This document shows, piece after piece, positions 25,529-32,784 of a stretch of 64,000 nucleotides of DNA (position 1 is the first letter of the stretch; each line of letters begins with the position of its first letter). Made by a program: the position numbers and the translations under genes. The DNA is from Puia sp963703355 (GTDB lineage: Bacteria > Bacteroidota > Bacteroidia > Chitinophagales > Chitinophagaceae). Location of the stretch: positions 2,294,001-2,358,000 of the forward strand of contig OY969813.1 in NCBI GenBank assembly GCA_963703355.1, in the 5' to 3' direction. Below the pieces are notes generated by a model. The model was not told the DNA's origin, did not search any database, and saw only the letters and a list, made by a program, of their open reading frames with translations.

Positions 25529-26616
25529 CCGGTTTGAAAATAAATGATTCACTACAGGCAGATACCTGGCGCCGGCTAAAAAAAAACCGGGGAGCCATTT
25601 TCGGAATGACTGTCATTCTTTTTGCCATATTTATGGCGGTATTCTCCTATTTGCTGGCACCTGATCACAGTCCCTATGCCAACCGAATGATTTTAGAAAT
25701 CGGAGGTCAGAAGCCGCGATATACACAGTCTTTCCTGCTGACATTAAAAAAACAACCAGTACAAAAAATTTCTTTTATAACACGGTTAGTTTCAGGTGAA
25801 GACGATCGTTATGACTGGATGCCGATTACTTCCTGGACACAGAATGGTGATAGTCTGGTCGTGCAAAAATTCATCGATGAGGGAATTAGCGAAAGACTCT
25901 CCTACTTTCATCTGCCTGGAGACCCGAAAATATTGATTCGAATAAAAACTTTTTGGCTTGGAACTGATCGCTATGGACGTGATATTCTCAGCAGACTGAT
26001 CATCGGTGTAAGAGTAAGTCTCGCAGTAGGTTTAATAACAGTCGTTCTTTCTCTGAGTATCGGTGTTTTTCTTGGTGCCATTGCGGGCTACTATGGAGGA
26101 AGAACTGATCAATTGGTTATGTGGTTATTAAACGTAATCTGGAGTATACCTACATTATTGCTGGTATTTGCCCTAACGCTTCTTCTAGGTAAGGGATTCT
26201 GGCAGGTTTTTATAGCTATTGGTCTTACGATGTGGATTAATGTTGCCAGAATTGTCCGGGGTCAGGTGCTTGCTGTGAAAAAACTCGAATACGTAGAAGC
26301 TGCAACAGCCCTTGGTTTTAATGATGGCAGAATTATTTTCCGCCACATTCTTCCCAACATTCTTGGTCCCGTAATGGTTGTGGCTGCATCTAATTTCGCC
26401 TCCGCAATCATTATCGAAGCGGGTTTAAGTTTTTTGGGAATTGGTGTTCAGCCACCTCAACCAAGCTGGGGACTGATGATCAAAGAGAATTATAATTTTA
26501 TCATTACCCATAATCCCATGCTGGCGCTCGCGCCTGGCATCGCCATCATGTTGCTTGTTCTTGCATTTAATCTGTTAGGCAATGGATTGAGAGACGCGTT
26601 GAATGTAAAAGAATAA
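25504..26616 (+). CDS. DppC/OppC-type ABC transporter permease
   Basis: 370 residues. OppC_N-like first helix (GAIFGMTVILFAIFMAVFSYLLAP), an extended periplasmic loop of about 80 residues, then LGTDRYGRDILSRLIIGVRVSLAVGL and the permease EAA loop EAATALGFNDGRIIFRHILPNILGPV. It should import oligopeptides or nickel-like substrates with a DppB partner, two ATPases and a binding protein, none of which is here. In several Bacteroidota the Dpp/Opp genes are scattered, so an orphan is not necessarily defective. It overlaps the GT2 gene by 25 nt. Confidence 0.9.
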   Translation: MEKSKSEITGLKINDSLQADTWRRLKKNRGAIFGMTVILFAIFMAVFSYLLAPDHSPYANRMILEIGGQKPRYTQSFLLTLKKQPVQKISFITRLVSGEDDRYDWMPITSWTQNGDSLVVQKFIDEGISERLSYFHLPGDPKILIRIKTFWLGTDRYGRDILSRLIIGVRVSLAVGLITVVLSLSIGVFLGAIAGYYGGRTDQLVMWLLNVIWSIPTLLLVFALTLLLGKGFWQVFIAIGLTMWINVARIVRGQVLAVKKLEYVEAATALGFNDGRIIFRHILPNILGPVMVVAASNFASAIIIEAGLSFLGIGVQPPQPSWGLMIKENYNFIITHNPMLALAPGIAIMLLVLAFNLLGNGLRDALNVKE

Positions 26617-26623
26617 TTCTAGG

Positions 26624-26686
26624 GGTTATGGGTTATGAGTTATGGGTTAAGCTTTATGCGTTAAGCCTTAAGCTTTATGCATTAAA
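26624..26686. repeat. heptamer array, TTATG/TTAAG type, between oppC-like and lrp-like genes
   Basis: Nine in-phase units: GGTTATG twice, AGTTATG, GGTTAAG, CTTTATG, CGTTAAG, CCTTAAG, CTTTATG, CATTAAA. The last unit contains the stop codon of the Lrp-type gene (complement 26682-26684). It shows the TTATGGG and TTAAGCC classes joining without losing phase. Confidence 0.92.
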
Positions 26687-27158
26687 CCGGTTCTTTATAC
26701 ACCGGAACATTCCTGTTGAAGCTCTCGTCTAGCGATATAAAAGTTTCTGTTCTTTCTATACCTTTTATTTTTTGTAATTCATCGTGTAATACAAAACGAA
26801 GCTGATTGATATCCTTACAAACGATTTCAGCGAACATACTATAGTTGCCCGTGGTATAATTCAAACGAACGATCTCGGGAATTTTCCGCAAGTCTTTGGC
26901 AACAGAATCATATAATGAACTTTTCTCCAGGTAAATACCAATAAAGGCTATGACGTCGAATCCCAGATGTTTTAGGTTTACGTTCAGCTTGGTACCCTTT
27001 ACAATACCAAACTCCTGCAATTTTTTTATACGAACATGGATGGTACCACCAGAAACAAATAATTTTTTACCGAGATCAGCATATGAAATCTCAGCATTTT
27101 CCATCATTTCATGAATTATTTGCAGATCCAGCTTATCTAGGTTAAATTTACCGCTCAT
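26682..27158 (-). CDS. Lrp/AsnC family transcriptional regulator
   Basis: 158 residues. N-terminal HTH: LDKLDLQIIHEMMENAEISYADLGKKLFVSGGTIHVRIKKLQEFGIVKG; C-terminal RAM/AsnC effector domain: FIGIYLEKSSLYDSVAKDLRKIPEIVRLNYTTGNYSMFAEIVCKDINQL, followed by IKGIERTETFISLDE. It senses an amino acid and acts globally or locally. It is divergent to the tRNA-like RNA gene described at 27308-27479, with an AT-rich 150-bp gap between. Confidence 0.94.
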   Translation of the reverse strand: MSGKFNLDKLDLQIIHEMMENAEISYADLGKKLFVSGGTIHVRIKKLQEFGIVKGTKLNVNLKHLGFDVIAFIGIYLEKSSLYDSVAKDLRKIPEIVRLNYTTGNYSMFAEIVCKDINQLRFVLHDELQKIKGIERTETFISLDESFNRNVPVYKEPV

Positions 27159-27307
27159 TTTGAATAATAGTTTTAATATTATTTAATAAATATAGTTATT
27201 ATTTAAATAATATCAAATATTTCAAAATATATGTTAGTATTTGTGCAATAGATTGGCATATTTGCCTTAATATTGCATAGTCAACGGCTTAGAAGCCTCG
27301 ACAATAC

Positions 27308-27479
27308 TGTGGAGTGATGAAATTTGGCAGACATGCCCTCTTGTCTCGGGGGTGGGGATCACAGGATAAACATCGCATAATGCCGGTCTCGCTGAAAAGC
27401 GTGGCCGACTGGGGTTGACCACCACTAACATTGTGCCTTGGCTAACTGCCTCGTGGAGGTTCGAATCCTCCCTCTACAG
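27308..27479 (+). ncRNA. tRNA-like structured RNA with about 100-nt insertion before the T arm
   Basis: The two ends fold as a tRNA. Acceptor: TGTGGAG (27308-27314) with CTCTACA (27472-27478), discriminator G at 27479. D arm: ATG and CAT around a Leu-like loop AAATTTGGCAGA (27320-27331). Anticodon arm: CCCTC and GGGGG around TTGTCTC (27341-27347), which would give anticodon GTC. T arm: GGAGG and CCTCC around TTCGAAT (27460-27466). Between the anticodon arm and the T arm are 102 nt instead of 4-24; part of it folds as a hairpin (GGTCTCGC...GCGTGGCC, near 27384-27405). No CCA is encoded. Candidates are a disrupted tRNA, a tRNA with an odd intron, or a regulatory tRNA mimic. A strong terminator follows, so it is transcribed as its own unit. 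Confidence 0.6.
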
Positions 27480-27483
27480 CTAA

Positions 27484-27530
27484 AAAAGCCCTGAAATGCG
27501 TACCGGATGCGTGTTTCAGGGCTTTTCATT
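27484..27530 (+). terminator. intrinsic terminator of the tRNA-like RNA
   Basis: Perfect 13-bp stem AAAAGCCCTGAAA (27484-27496) with TTTCAGGGCTTTT (27514-27526), followed by CATTTATT. It begins 5 nt after the discriminator base. Confidence 0.92.
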
Positions 27531-27742
27531 TATTATGGTTGGCTAATATTTTTTTCCATCGACGGGTAACCCGACTGACAAAATTGCCATAGATATAAAT
27601 TTGCTGTTTCCGGTATAAAATGACTAAACGATCGATATAGGATCCACGGTAATTGAATCGAACCCATTTCAAGGAAAAAATGTAGAAATGGCAGTAAAAG
27701 CCTCCCGCCGAACAAAGCTATTTTGCCACATCTTTACCTCAA
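27531..27742. other. no gene recognised
   Basis: About 210 bp between the terminator and the DUF3592-like gene. The only open frame (60 codons, minus strand) has no family look and I see no repeat or promoter match. Confidence 0.5.
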
Positions 27743-28186
27743 TTACTGCTCAACGAATTTGATAAATGATTTCGTCCCTAATAAAATCCTCGATTTCCTC
27801 GGCACCAGGTCCGGATGAAAAAAGATGATGATAAAAATCAGCAGAGGACCAATTTCGTAGGCCAGCGAATCGCCCCAAATACAGCTGAATGTATTGATTT
27901 TGGCATCACCAGGATTATTTCGCTGATATCGAACTGAAACGCTTTCCCCCTCTTTGAGTGGAATATTAACATTTCCATTAAAGAAAATAGTATCCCCGCG
28001 CGCTTTAAACCGGATAACGGGATAGGTAGAAATACCCAGCACAGATCCCAGATTTCCATGTCCGGTGAAATACATGGTACCCGTAGTTTCAGTTGTCGTA
28101 GCCAGCCATACCAGTTTATAAATTGGAATAGGTAATCCAATAATCGCAAAAAGTATCAGAAAAAATGTATTGCGACTTATAATCAT
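27743..28186 (-). CDS. DUF3592-like membrane protein
   Basis: 147 residues. N-terminal helix FFLILFAIIGLPIPIYKLVWLA, a beta-rich loop with YPVIRFKARGDTIFFNG...PLKEGESVSVRYQRNNPGDAKIN (the V-x-V-x-Y-x-x-x-N-P-x-x-A pattern of DUF3592), and a C-terminal helix GPLLIFIIIFFHP. Function unknown; the loop fold is small and probably extracytoplasmic. It ends in a basic tail facing the cytoplasm. Confidence 0.7.
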   Translation of the reverse strand: MIISRNTFFLILFAIIGLPIPIYKLVWLATTTETTGTMYFTGHGNLGSVLGISTYPVIRFKARGDTIFFNGNVNIPLKEGESVSVRYQRNNPGDAKINTFSCIWGDSLAYEIGPLLIFIIIFFHPDLVPRKSRILLGTKSFIKFVEQ

Positions 28187-28276
28187 ATATTAAAGATACT
28201 TTTCTCACACACAAATGTTATTATAAACAACGCTATTTGGCACGGAATTCGTCTTTCTCCATTCAATAGTATAACC

Positions 28277-28747
28277 ATGAAAAAAGAATATAGTGTTAAA
28301 GACAAATTGGTTTTGCTGGTGCTCGCAGCTGGTGTCGGATGTTTTGGGTTTATCCTACCCGACTCCTTTTCCGACCATGACAAACTGGTACATTTTTCGG
28401 CACATTTCGGAATGAGTTTTCTACTAGCATTGTGTTTTTATATGATCTGCACAATAAAGATGCATGCGACAAAAACATTCACCTACACAGTACTGATTTC
28501 AGCCACTCTATTTATTGGTGTGGTTTATAAGTATTGGGAGATTGCCACTTTTGGTATGATTGGAAATTATTCTTTCCACAGGATTATGGATTCCACCGGA
28601 CTGGCTACTTCCATGTCGCAAAATCTTTCCGGTCTGCTCGGAGCCATCCTTTTGATAGAAGGGCTGGTAGATAGAAATCTGATTGTAGTTATCCGACGCA
28701 ATCCTTTAAAATCCACCAATCGTTTGTCGTCAACGTCTGAAATCTAA
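28277..28747 (+). CDS. VanZ-like/small membrane protein
   Basis: 156 residues with four hydrophobic helices. The segment SFSDHDKLVHFSAHFGMSFLLALCFYM has the D-K-x-x-H-F-x-x-H/Y-x-x-x-x-x-L pattern of VanZ-like proteins, and HRIMDSTGLATSMSQNLSGLLGAILL matches the end (D-x-x-x-N-x-x-G). Its role in this organism is unknown; VanZ relatives affect envelope glycopeptide sensitivity. The final 25 residues are polar. Confidence 0.55.
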   Translation: MKKEYSVKDKLVLLVLAAGVGCFGFILPDSFSDHDKLVHFSAHFGMSFLLALCFYMICTIKMHATKTFTYTVLISATLFIGVVYKYWEIATFGMIGNYSFHRIMDSTGLATSMSQNLSGLLGAILLIEGLVDRNLIVVIRRNPLKSTNRLSSTSEI

Positions 28748-28776
28748 TTCATCTTAAGCCTTATTTTTGCCCCGTT

Positions 28777-29490
28777 ATGGGCAATAAAAAACTTCAACGG
28801 TTCGAAGCAATCAGAGATTTCTCCAATGTGTTGCAATATCCGGAAGGAATGCAGGGCAGATGGAAAGATTTTTTCGGGAACGAAAATCCGATAGTACTGG
28901 AACTGGCGTGTGGGAAAGGTGAATATACTGTCGGACTTTCCGCTATGTATCCCGACAGGAATTTTGTAGGCGTTGACATCAAAGGAAACCGTATTTATTC
29001 GGGCGCATTGGAATGTCTCAAAAATAACCTTTCCAACGCCGCTTTTCTCCGCGTTCAAATTGATAAAATAGATCAATATTTTTCTTCCAATGAAGTAAGT
29101 GAAATATGGATCACGTTTCCCGATCCGCATCTACGAACTTCACGCGCCAAAAAAAGACTGACACATCCGCGTTTTCTAAGGCTCTATCAGTCAATCCTTA
29201 CTCCTTCAGCTTCTATTCATTTGAAAACCGACTCGCCTGAACTATTTTATTTCACCAAATTCGTGGCAGATCTCTATGATATTGATATTTTAGATATTTC
29301 AGAAAATGTACACGCACGTCCGGATAATAATGATGAATTAAGAATAACTACTCATTATGAAAAACTGGACATAGCCGAAAGCAGGCAGGTTTACTATTTA
29401 CATTTTAATTTGCCTAAAACACAAATAGCTTTGCCGGATCTCAAACTTCAGGAGCTGTTGAAACAAATTGAAAAAGTTGAATTTCATTGA
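28777..29490 (+). CDS. trmB: tRNA (guanine-N7-)-methyltransferase
   Basis: 237 residues. LELACGKGEYTVGLSAMYPDRNFVGVDIKGNRIYSGA is the SAM-binding start (E-x-G-x-G-x-G type with ELACGKG), and EIWITFPDPHLRTSRAKKRLTHPRFL is the TrmB signature (F-P-D-P-x-x-K-x-R-H-x-x-R-R). It makes m7G46 in the variable loop of tRNAs. The downstream ATL gene starts 1 nt after its stop, an operon. Confidence 0.96.
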   Translation: MGNKKLQRFEAIRDFSNVLQYPEGMQGRWKDFFGNENPIVLELACGKGEYTVGLSAMYPDRNFVGVDIKGNRIYSGALECLKNNLSNAAFLRVQIDKIDQYFSSNEVSEIWITFPDPHLRTSRAKKRLTHPRFLRLYQSILTPSASIHLKTDSPELFYFTKFVADLYDIDILDISENVHARPDNNDELRITTHYEKLDIAESRQVYYLHFNLPKTQIALPDLKLQELLKQIEKVEFH

Positions 29491-29491
29491 T

Positions 29492-29899
29492 ATGCCTTCA
29501 AAGAATAGCAAAAAGACTGCTCCTTTAAAATCGGAATCAAAGCTTAGCAAAATCAATCCTTCGGGGAAAAGGGAAGAATCCTTTTTTGAGATGGTTTATG
29601 AAGTAGCCCGTCAAATACCTTATGGACGGGTAACTTCATATGGCGCAATTGCCGCCTGTCTCGGCACAAAACTATCAGCAAGAATGGTGGGTTGGGCGAT
29701 GAATGGAGCGGACAAGGTTAATCCCACGGTGCCAGCACATCGCGTTGTAAATCGTGTTGGACTGCTTTCAGGTAAACATCATTTTAAGCCTCCCGAAAAA
29801 ATGGAGAAACTATTAAAGAAAGAAGGCATACTGGTAAAAGATGATATCGTTGTAAACTTCAAAGAAAAATTCTGGGACCCTGCGGCTGATTTGCTTTGA
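29492..29899 (+). CDS. alkyltransferase-like protein (MGMT family, Cys replaced)
   Basis: 135 residues. MVYEVARQIPYGRVTSYGAIAACLG is the helix-turn-helix region of O6-alkylguanine-DNA alkyltransferases with Arg finger. The active-site PCHRV motif reads PAHRV (VPAHRVVNRVGLL), so the acceptor Cys is absent. Such ATL proteins bind O6-alkylguanine lesions and hand them to nucleotide excision repair. Start at ATG 29492, one base after trmB, because the longer frame lies inside trmB. Confidence 0.88.
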   Translation: MPSKNSKKTAPLKSESKLSKINPSGKREESFFEMVYEVARQIPYGRVTSYGAIAACLGTKLSARMVGWAMNGADKVNPTVPAHRVVNRVGLLSGKHHFKPPEKMEKLLKKEGILVKDDIVVNFKEKFWDPAADLL

Positions 29900-29937
29900 T
29901 ATAATTATCCATTTCGATAATCGTTGGCGGTTGGCCG

Positions 29938-29961
29938 ATTCTCACACTCTCACACTTTTAC
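29938..29961 (-). repeat. octamer array, ACTCTCAC type
   Basis: Units ATTCTCAC, ACTCTCAC, ACTTTTAC running to the TAG stop of the DUF420 gene; preceded by two heptamers TTGGCGG and TTGGCCG at 29923-29936. Confidence 0.7.
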
Positions 29962-30527
29962 TAAGCGTAATACGGGCTAATCATCACATATACAACCACC
30001 CCTGTAACAGCCACATAGAGCCACATGGGCCAGGTAATTCTTGCCAGTTTTTTATGAGCAGGAAATCTATTTTGGAAAGCCCGTTGGAAAGTAAACAAAA
30101 CAAATGGTATAATAATTCCCGATAGAATAATATGACTGCTTAGAATAAAATAATAAACATAACGCAGACTACCAGCGCGTAACTTTTCATCCGTGCTCAA
30201 AATACCGTCATGGTTGAGGTCGCCGTACTTTACAGAAGGATTGGTACTGTGATATATCACATATGAAATAAGGAAAACGGCACTCAGCACGACCGCAGTA
30301 AGATTAGCCGTTCGATGTGCACGAATCCATTTATTTTTTATGAAATACAAACTTGCAAGTAACAAAATAGCCGTTGTAGAATTGAGTATCGCGTGAAATA
30401 ATGGAAGATTGCTGGTGTTGAACCCGAGATTGATTTTTGTTTTCTGACCCAGAATCAGAAAGGCAACAGCCATAGGAATGGCAATTGAAATGGTGATAAT
30501 CGGAAGCGTAAAACTTTTTTCTTTCAT
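29961..30527 (-). CDS. DUF420 membrane protein with EF-hand-like loop
   Basis: 188 residues with five hydrophobic helices. PLFHAILNSTTAILLLASLYFI, IRAHRTANLTAV and YYFILSSHIILSG are the His-containing segments of DUF420 (CtaM-like) proteins, which work in cytochrome oxidase assembly. Between helices 3 and 4 lies YGDLNHDGILSTDEK, a complete EF-hand loop pattern (D-x-N-x-D-G-x-L-x-x-x-E), which is not part of the family core I know. Last gene of the respiratory operon, 161 nt after sco, with a heptamer array between. Confidence 0.85.
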   Translation of the reverse strand: MKEKSFTLPIITISIAIPMAVAFLILGQKTKINLGFNTSNLPLFHAILNSTTAILLLASLYFIKNKWIRAHRTANLTAVVLSAVFLISYVIYHSTNPSVKYGDLNHDGILSTDEKLRAGSLRYVYYFILSSHIILSGIIIPFVLFTFQRAFQNRFPAHKKLARITWPMWLYVAVTGVVVYVMISPYYA

Positions 30528-30618
30528 ATTGAATACTTAATCGAATAGAAAAACGCAACAATCATTTTTTAGACCTGTTATTTATAACCAATTCATAATT
30601 TACATCCCAAAAATTTCC

Positions 30619-30700
30619 CTTCAGCTTCAGCTTCAGGCTTCAGGCTTCAGGCTTCAGGCTTTAGGCTTTAGGCTTTACGCTTTACGCTTTAAGCTTTCAC
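30619..30700 (-). repeat. heptamer array, CTTCAGG/CTTTAGG type, at the sco stop codon
   Basis: Two 6-bp CTTCAG units then four CTTCAGG, two CTTTAGG, two CTTTACG, CTTTAAG and CTTTCAC, all in phase 7. The sco TAA is inside (complement 30689-30691). The 6-bp start shows that unit length can drift. Confidence 0.92.
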
Positions 30701-31528
30701 CGGCACTTTCGGTTTCCTTGACAAATAAACAACCATCCCCACCGTTGCTATCAACATGAAAATAATTATGGGAACTATCGGTTTTATTTCTTTCAATGGC
30801 GACACATAATTTTTATCTTTCTCCAGCATTATAAAAACCATGTCATTTGCCATTCTGCTCATATCCACACTATCAAGTCCATTATAATAGCCCCTGACAA
30901 CGCGATCCTTATCCAGAAGTACTAGTTTTTGTGTATGGATAAAATTGGAATCAACGCCTTCGCCATCCGCCAAACCAAGTTTCAGCTCATTGAGAGAAAA
31001 ATCATAAATCTGTTTTTTGGGACCCGTCAACAACCACCAGATATCCGGGTTTATTCCAAATTTGTCGCCATAGGATTTCAGTACAGAAACAGAATCCCTC
31101 TCGGGATCCACACTAAACGAAAGAAATTGTATAAACGCGGGATTCAGTTGCTTGAATTGATCTTTGGTAGATAAAGCATCCTGCAATTTCCTAATGTTAG
31201 ATGTAAGTTTCGGACAGATGGAAGGACATCTGGTGAAGAAAAAATCAGCAACAATCACTTTACCCGGCAGATCAGCCATGGAAACAGTTCTTCCCAGCTG
31301 ATTCTGAAATTTGAAGTCCATAACAGAATGCCATACCGTATCATCGATTTTTTTGCCATCTTTAATTATGGAAGTCACGCTATCATAGTAATATCGCCCC
31401 GGCATGCCAATGGTATGATCACTCGCCCTTTTTACGATCAGATAACTTATGAGAGGCAACATGAATGCTAACAACACCGCCGTTAAAGCTTTCTTACTCA
31501 CATCATTTCTTTTAGATAAAAAAACCAT
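30689..31528 (-). CDS. SCO family copper chaperone for cytochrome oxidase
   Basis: 279 residues, thioredoxin fold with one N-terminal anchor helix (AVLLAFMLPLISYLIV). FFFTRCPSICPKLTSNI holds the copper ligands CxxxC, and DSNFIHTQKLVLLDKD the third ligand His. It delivers or reduces copper for the CuA centre of CoxB in the periplasm. A C-terminal membrane helix (PIVPIIIFMLIATVGMVVYL) is present. The ATG at 31526-31528 sits in the stem of a perfect intrinsic-terminator-like hairpin; GTG at 31499-31501 (VSKKALTAV) is an alternative start downstream of it. Confidence 0.9.
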   Translation of the reverse strand: MVFLSKRNDVSKKALTAVLLAFMLPLISYLIVKRASDHTIGMPGRYYYDSVTSIIKDGKKIDDTVWHSVMDFKFQNQLGRTVSMADLPGKVIVADFFFTRCPSICPKLTSNIRKLQDALSTKDQFKQLNPAFIQFLSFSVDPERDSVSVLKSYGDKFGINPDIWWLLTGPKKQIYDFSLNELKLGLADGEGVDSNFIHTQKLVLLDKDRVVRGYYNGLDSVDMSRMANDMVFIMLEKDKNYVSPLKEIKPIVPIIIFMLIATVGMVVYLSRKPKVPVKA

Positions 31529-31543
31529 TGCGGCGCAATGGTT
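31518..31543 (-). terminator. terminator-like hairpin containing the sco start codon
   Basis: Minus strand AACCATTGC, loop GCC, GCAATGGTT (31543-31523) forms a perfect 9-bp stem followed by a T run (31524-31518). The ATG of sco is within the descending arm. It could terminate the oxidase operon or attenuate sco. Confidence 0.6.
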
Positions 31544-31545
31544 AT

Positions 31546-31617
31546 AAATTGTCAATTATTAATTGTTAATTGTCAACGGTGTTAAATCATCCATTAACAA
31601 TTGACAATTAACAATTA
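31546..31617 (-). repeat. heptamer inverted repeat, AATTGTN type
   Basis: Left arm AATTGTC, AATTATT, AATTGTT, AATTGTC (from 31547), right arm ACAATT-type units 31592-31617 in the opposite orientation. The stop codon of the subunit IV gene (complement 31615-31617) is the last unit. Confidence 0.85.
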
Positions 31618-32055
31618 TTCAACCCCCGGCTTCTTACCCTCCTCTTTCTCAACCGGCTTAACTTTCGTCTTGCTTTGTTCGTACTGATATTTATCGTAAC
31701 GCATACGTAAATCATGGTAAGAACTTCCGTCCCACATAAATGCAATGAGGAACCAGATGAAAAGAAGCGCGGGAATTGCAATCGTCATGATCAGGTTTTT
31801 TATTTCATGACCCAGATGCATAAATTCGGCAACAATGAAAAATGCTTTTGCAAGTGTCATGATGATAAATACCCCATTCAGAATATGTTTTGGGAAAAAA
31901 TGCGTTTCATAATAAATGATGGCAATAACCAGTTCAAAAACTGTTATGCCCAGCAAAATCCAGAATGTTCTCCAAATTGCTTTGGTATCAAATGAACTTT
32001 TGTCTTTTCCGAAATCAGCCGATGTTGGACTAGCAGAACTCATATGCTCAATCAT
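31615..32055 (-). CDS. cytochrome c oxidase subunit IV (CtaF/CoxD family)
   Basis: 146 residues with three helices: TFWILLGITVFELVIAIIY, HILNGVFIIMTLAKAFFIVAEFMHLGHE, and LIMTIAIPALLFIWFLIAFMWDG. This is the small prokaryotic subunit IV of caa3/aa3 oxidases, recognised by K-A-x-x-I/V-V-x-x-F-M-H-L. It stabilises subunits I and III. A second possible start is MSSASP, four codons in. The stop codon lies in a heptamer hairpin, and the tail is charged (KPVEKEEGKKPGVE). Confidence 0.9.
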   Translation of the reverse strand: MIEHMSSASPTSADFGKDKSSFDTKAIWRTFWILLGITVFELVIAIIYYETHFFPKHILNGVFIIMTLAKAFFIVAEFMHLGHEIKNLIMTIAIPALLFIWFLIAFMWDGSSYHDLRMRYDKYQYEQSKTKVKPVEKEEGKKPGVE

Positions 32056-32061
32056 TTAAAA

Positions 32062-32736
32062 TTATAACAGATAAAAACAGGTAAATACGAACACCCATAC
32101 CAGGTCCACAAAATGCCAGTAGAGACCTGCTTTCTCAATCATCAGATAATGTCCCGTCCTTTCGAAATCACCACGCCATGTTTTTATCAGCATGATAATA
32201 TTAATGATCACACCAGAAAATACATGGAATCCATGAAAGCCCGTAATGGTAAAAAAGAAATTGGTGAAATTGGTTGAAGACTGCGTACCGTCAATATTTA
32301 AAAAAGGATTTCTACCCCACCAGGCACCTTCAGAATGTAAATGCGTCCACTCCCATGCCTGACACCCCAGGAATGCAAGCCCACCCAGAATAGTCAAAAA
32401 CATCCATTTCATTACTGCCTTTTTATCCTGCGCCTGACCTGCTCCAACAGCCATTACCATGGTCACTGAGCTCATGATCAGAATAAAAGTCATCAGACTC
32501 ACAAACGCAAGCGGAACCGACATTTCACCGATTATCGGGAAACTACGGAATACTTCATTTGGGTTGGGCCATGAACTGGAAGAAAACCGAATCGTTCCGT
32601 AAGAAATCAGGAATGCACCAAAAGTAAAAGCATCGCTCATGAGGAAATACCACATCATGAGTTTGCCATATTCCACATTAAATGGACTCCTGCCTCCGCT
32701 CCACCATTTTTGACCTACGGGAACTGTTTGTGCCAT
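32062..32736 (-). CDS. ctaE: cytochrome c oxidase subunit III (first copy)
   Basis: 224 residues. MWYFLMSDAFTFGAFLISYG, GFHGFHVFSGVIINIIMLIKTWRG and YWHFVDLVWVFVFTCFYLL are the signature helices of heme-copper oxidase subunit III (H-G-x-H-V-x-x-G and Y-W-H-F-V-D). Subunit III maintains proton uptake and enzyme stability. A second subunit III gene follows upstream in the operon (32785-33366), as in other Bacteroidota ACIII-oxidase operons. Confidence 0.94.
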   Translation of the reverse strand: MAQTVPVGQKWWSGGRSPFNVEYGKLMMWYFLMSDAFTFGAFLISYGTIRFSSSSWPNPNEVFRSFPIIGEMSVPLAFVSLMTFILIMSSVTMVMAVGAGQAQDKKAVMKWMFLTILGGLAFLGCQAWEWTHLHSEGAWWGRNPFLNIDGTQSSTNFTNFFFTITGFHGFHVFSGVIINIIMLIKTWRGDFERTGHYLMIEKAGLYWHFVDLVWVFVFTCFYLL

Positions 32737-32784
32737 GAGATTGTTTTGAACAGGTTCACAAATTTATCTAACAAAAAGCATACT

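Noticed and set aside
27308..27479. tmRNA or selenocysteine tRNA
   Set aside because: Too short for tmRNA and lacking its tag frame and GGAC start; no TCA anticodon or 13-bp acceptor-T stack for tRNA-Sec.
27308..27479. Group I intron in a tRNA gene
   Set aside because: The 102-nt insert is too short and lies in the variable region, not the anticodon loop; no P7 core motifs were seen.
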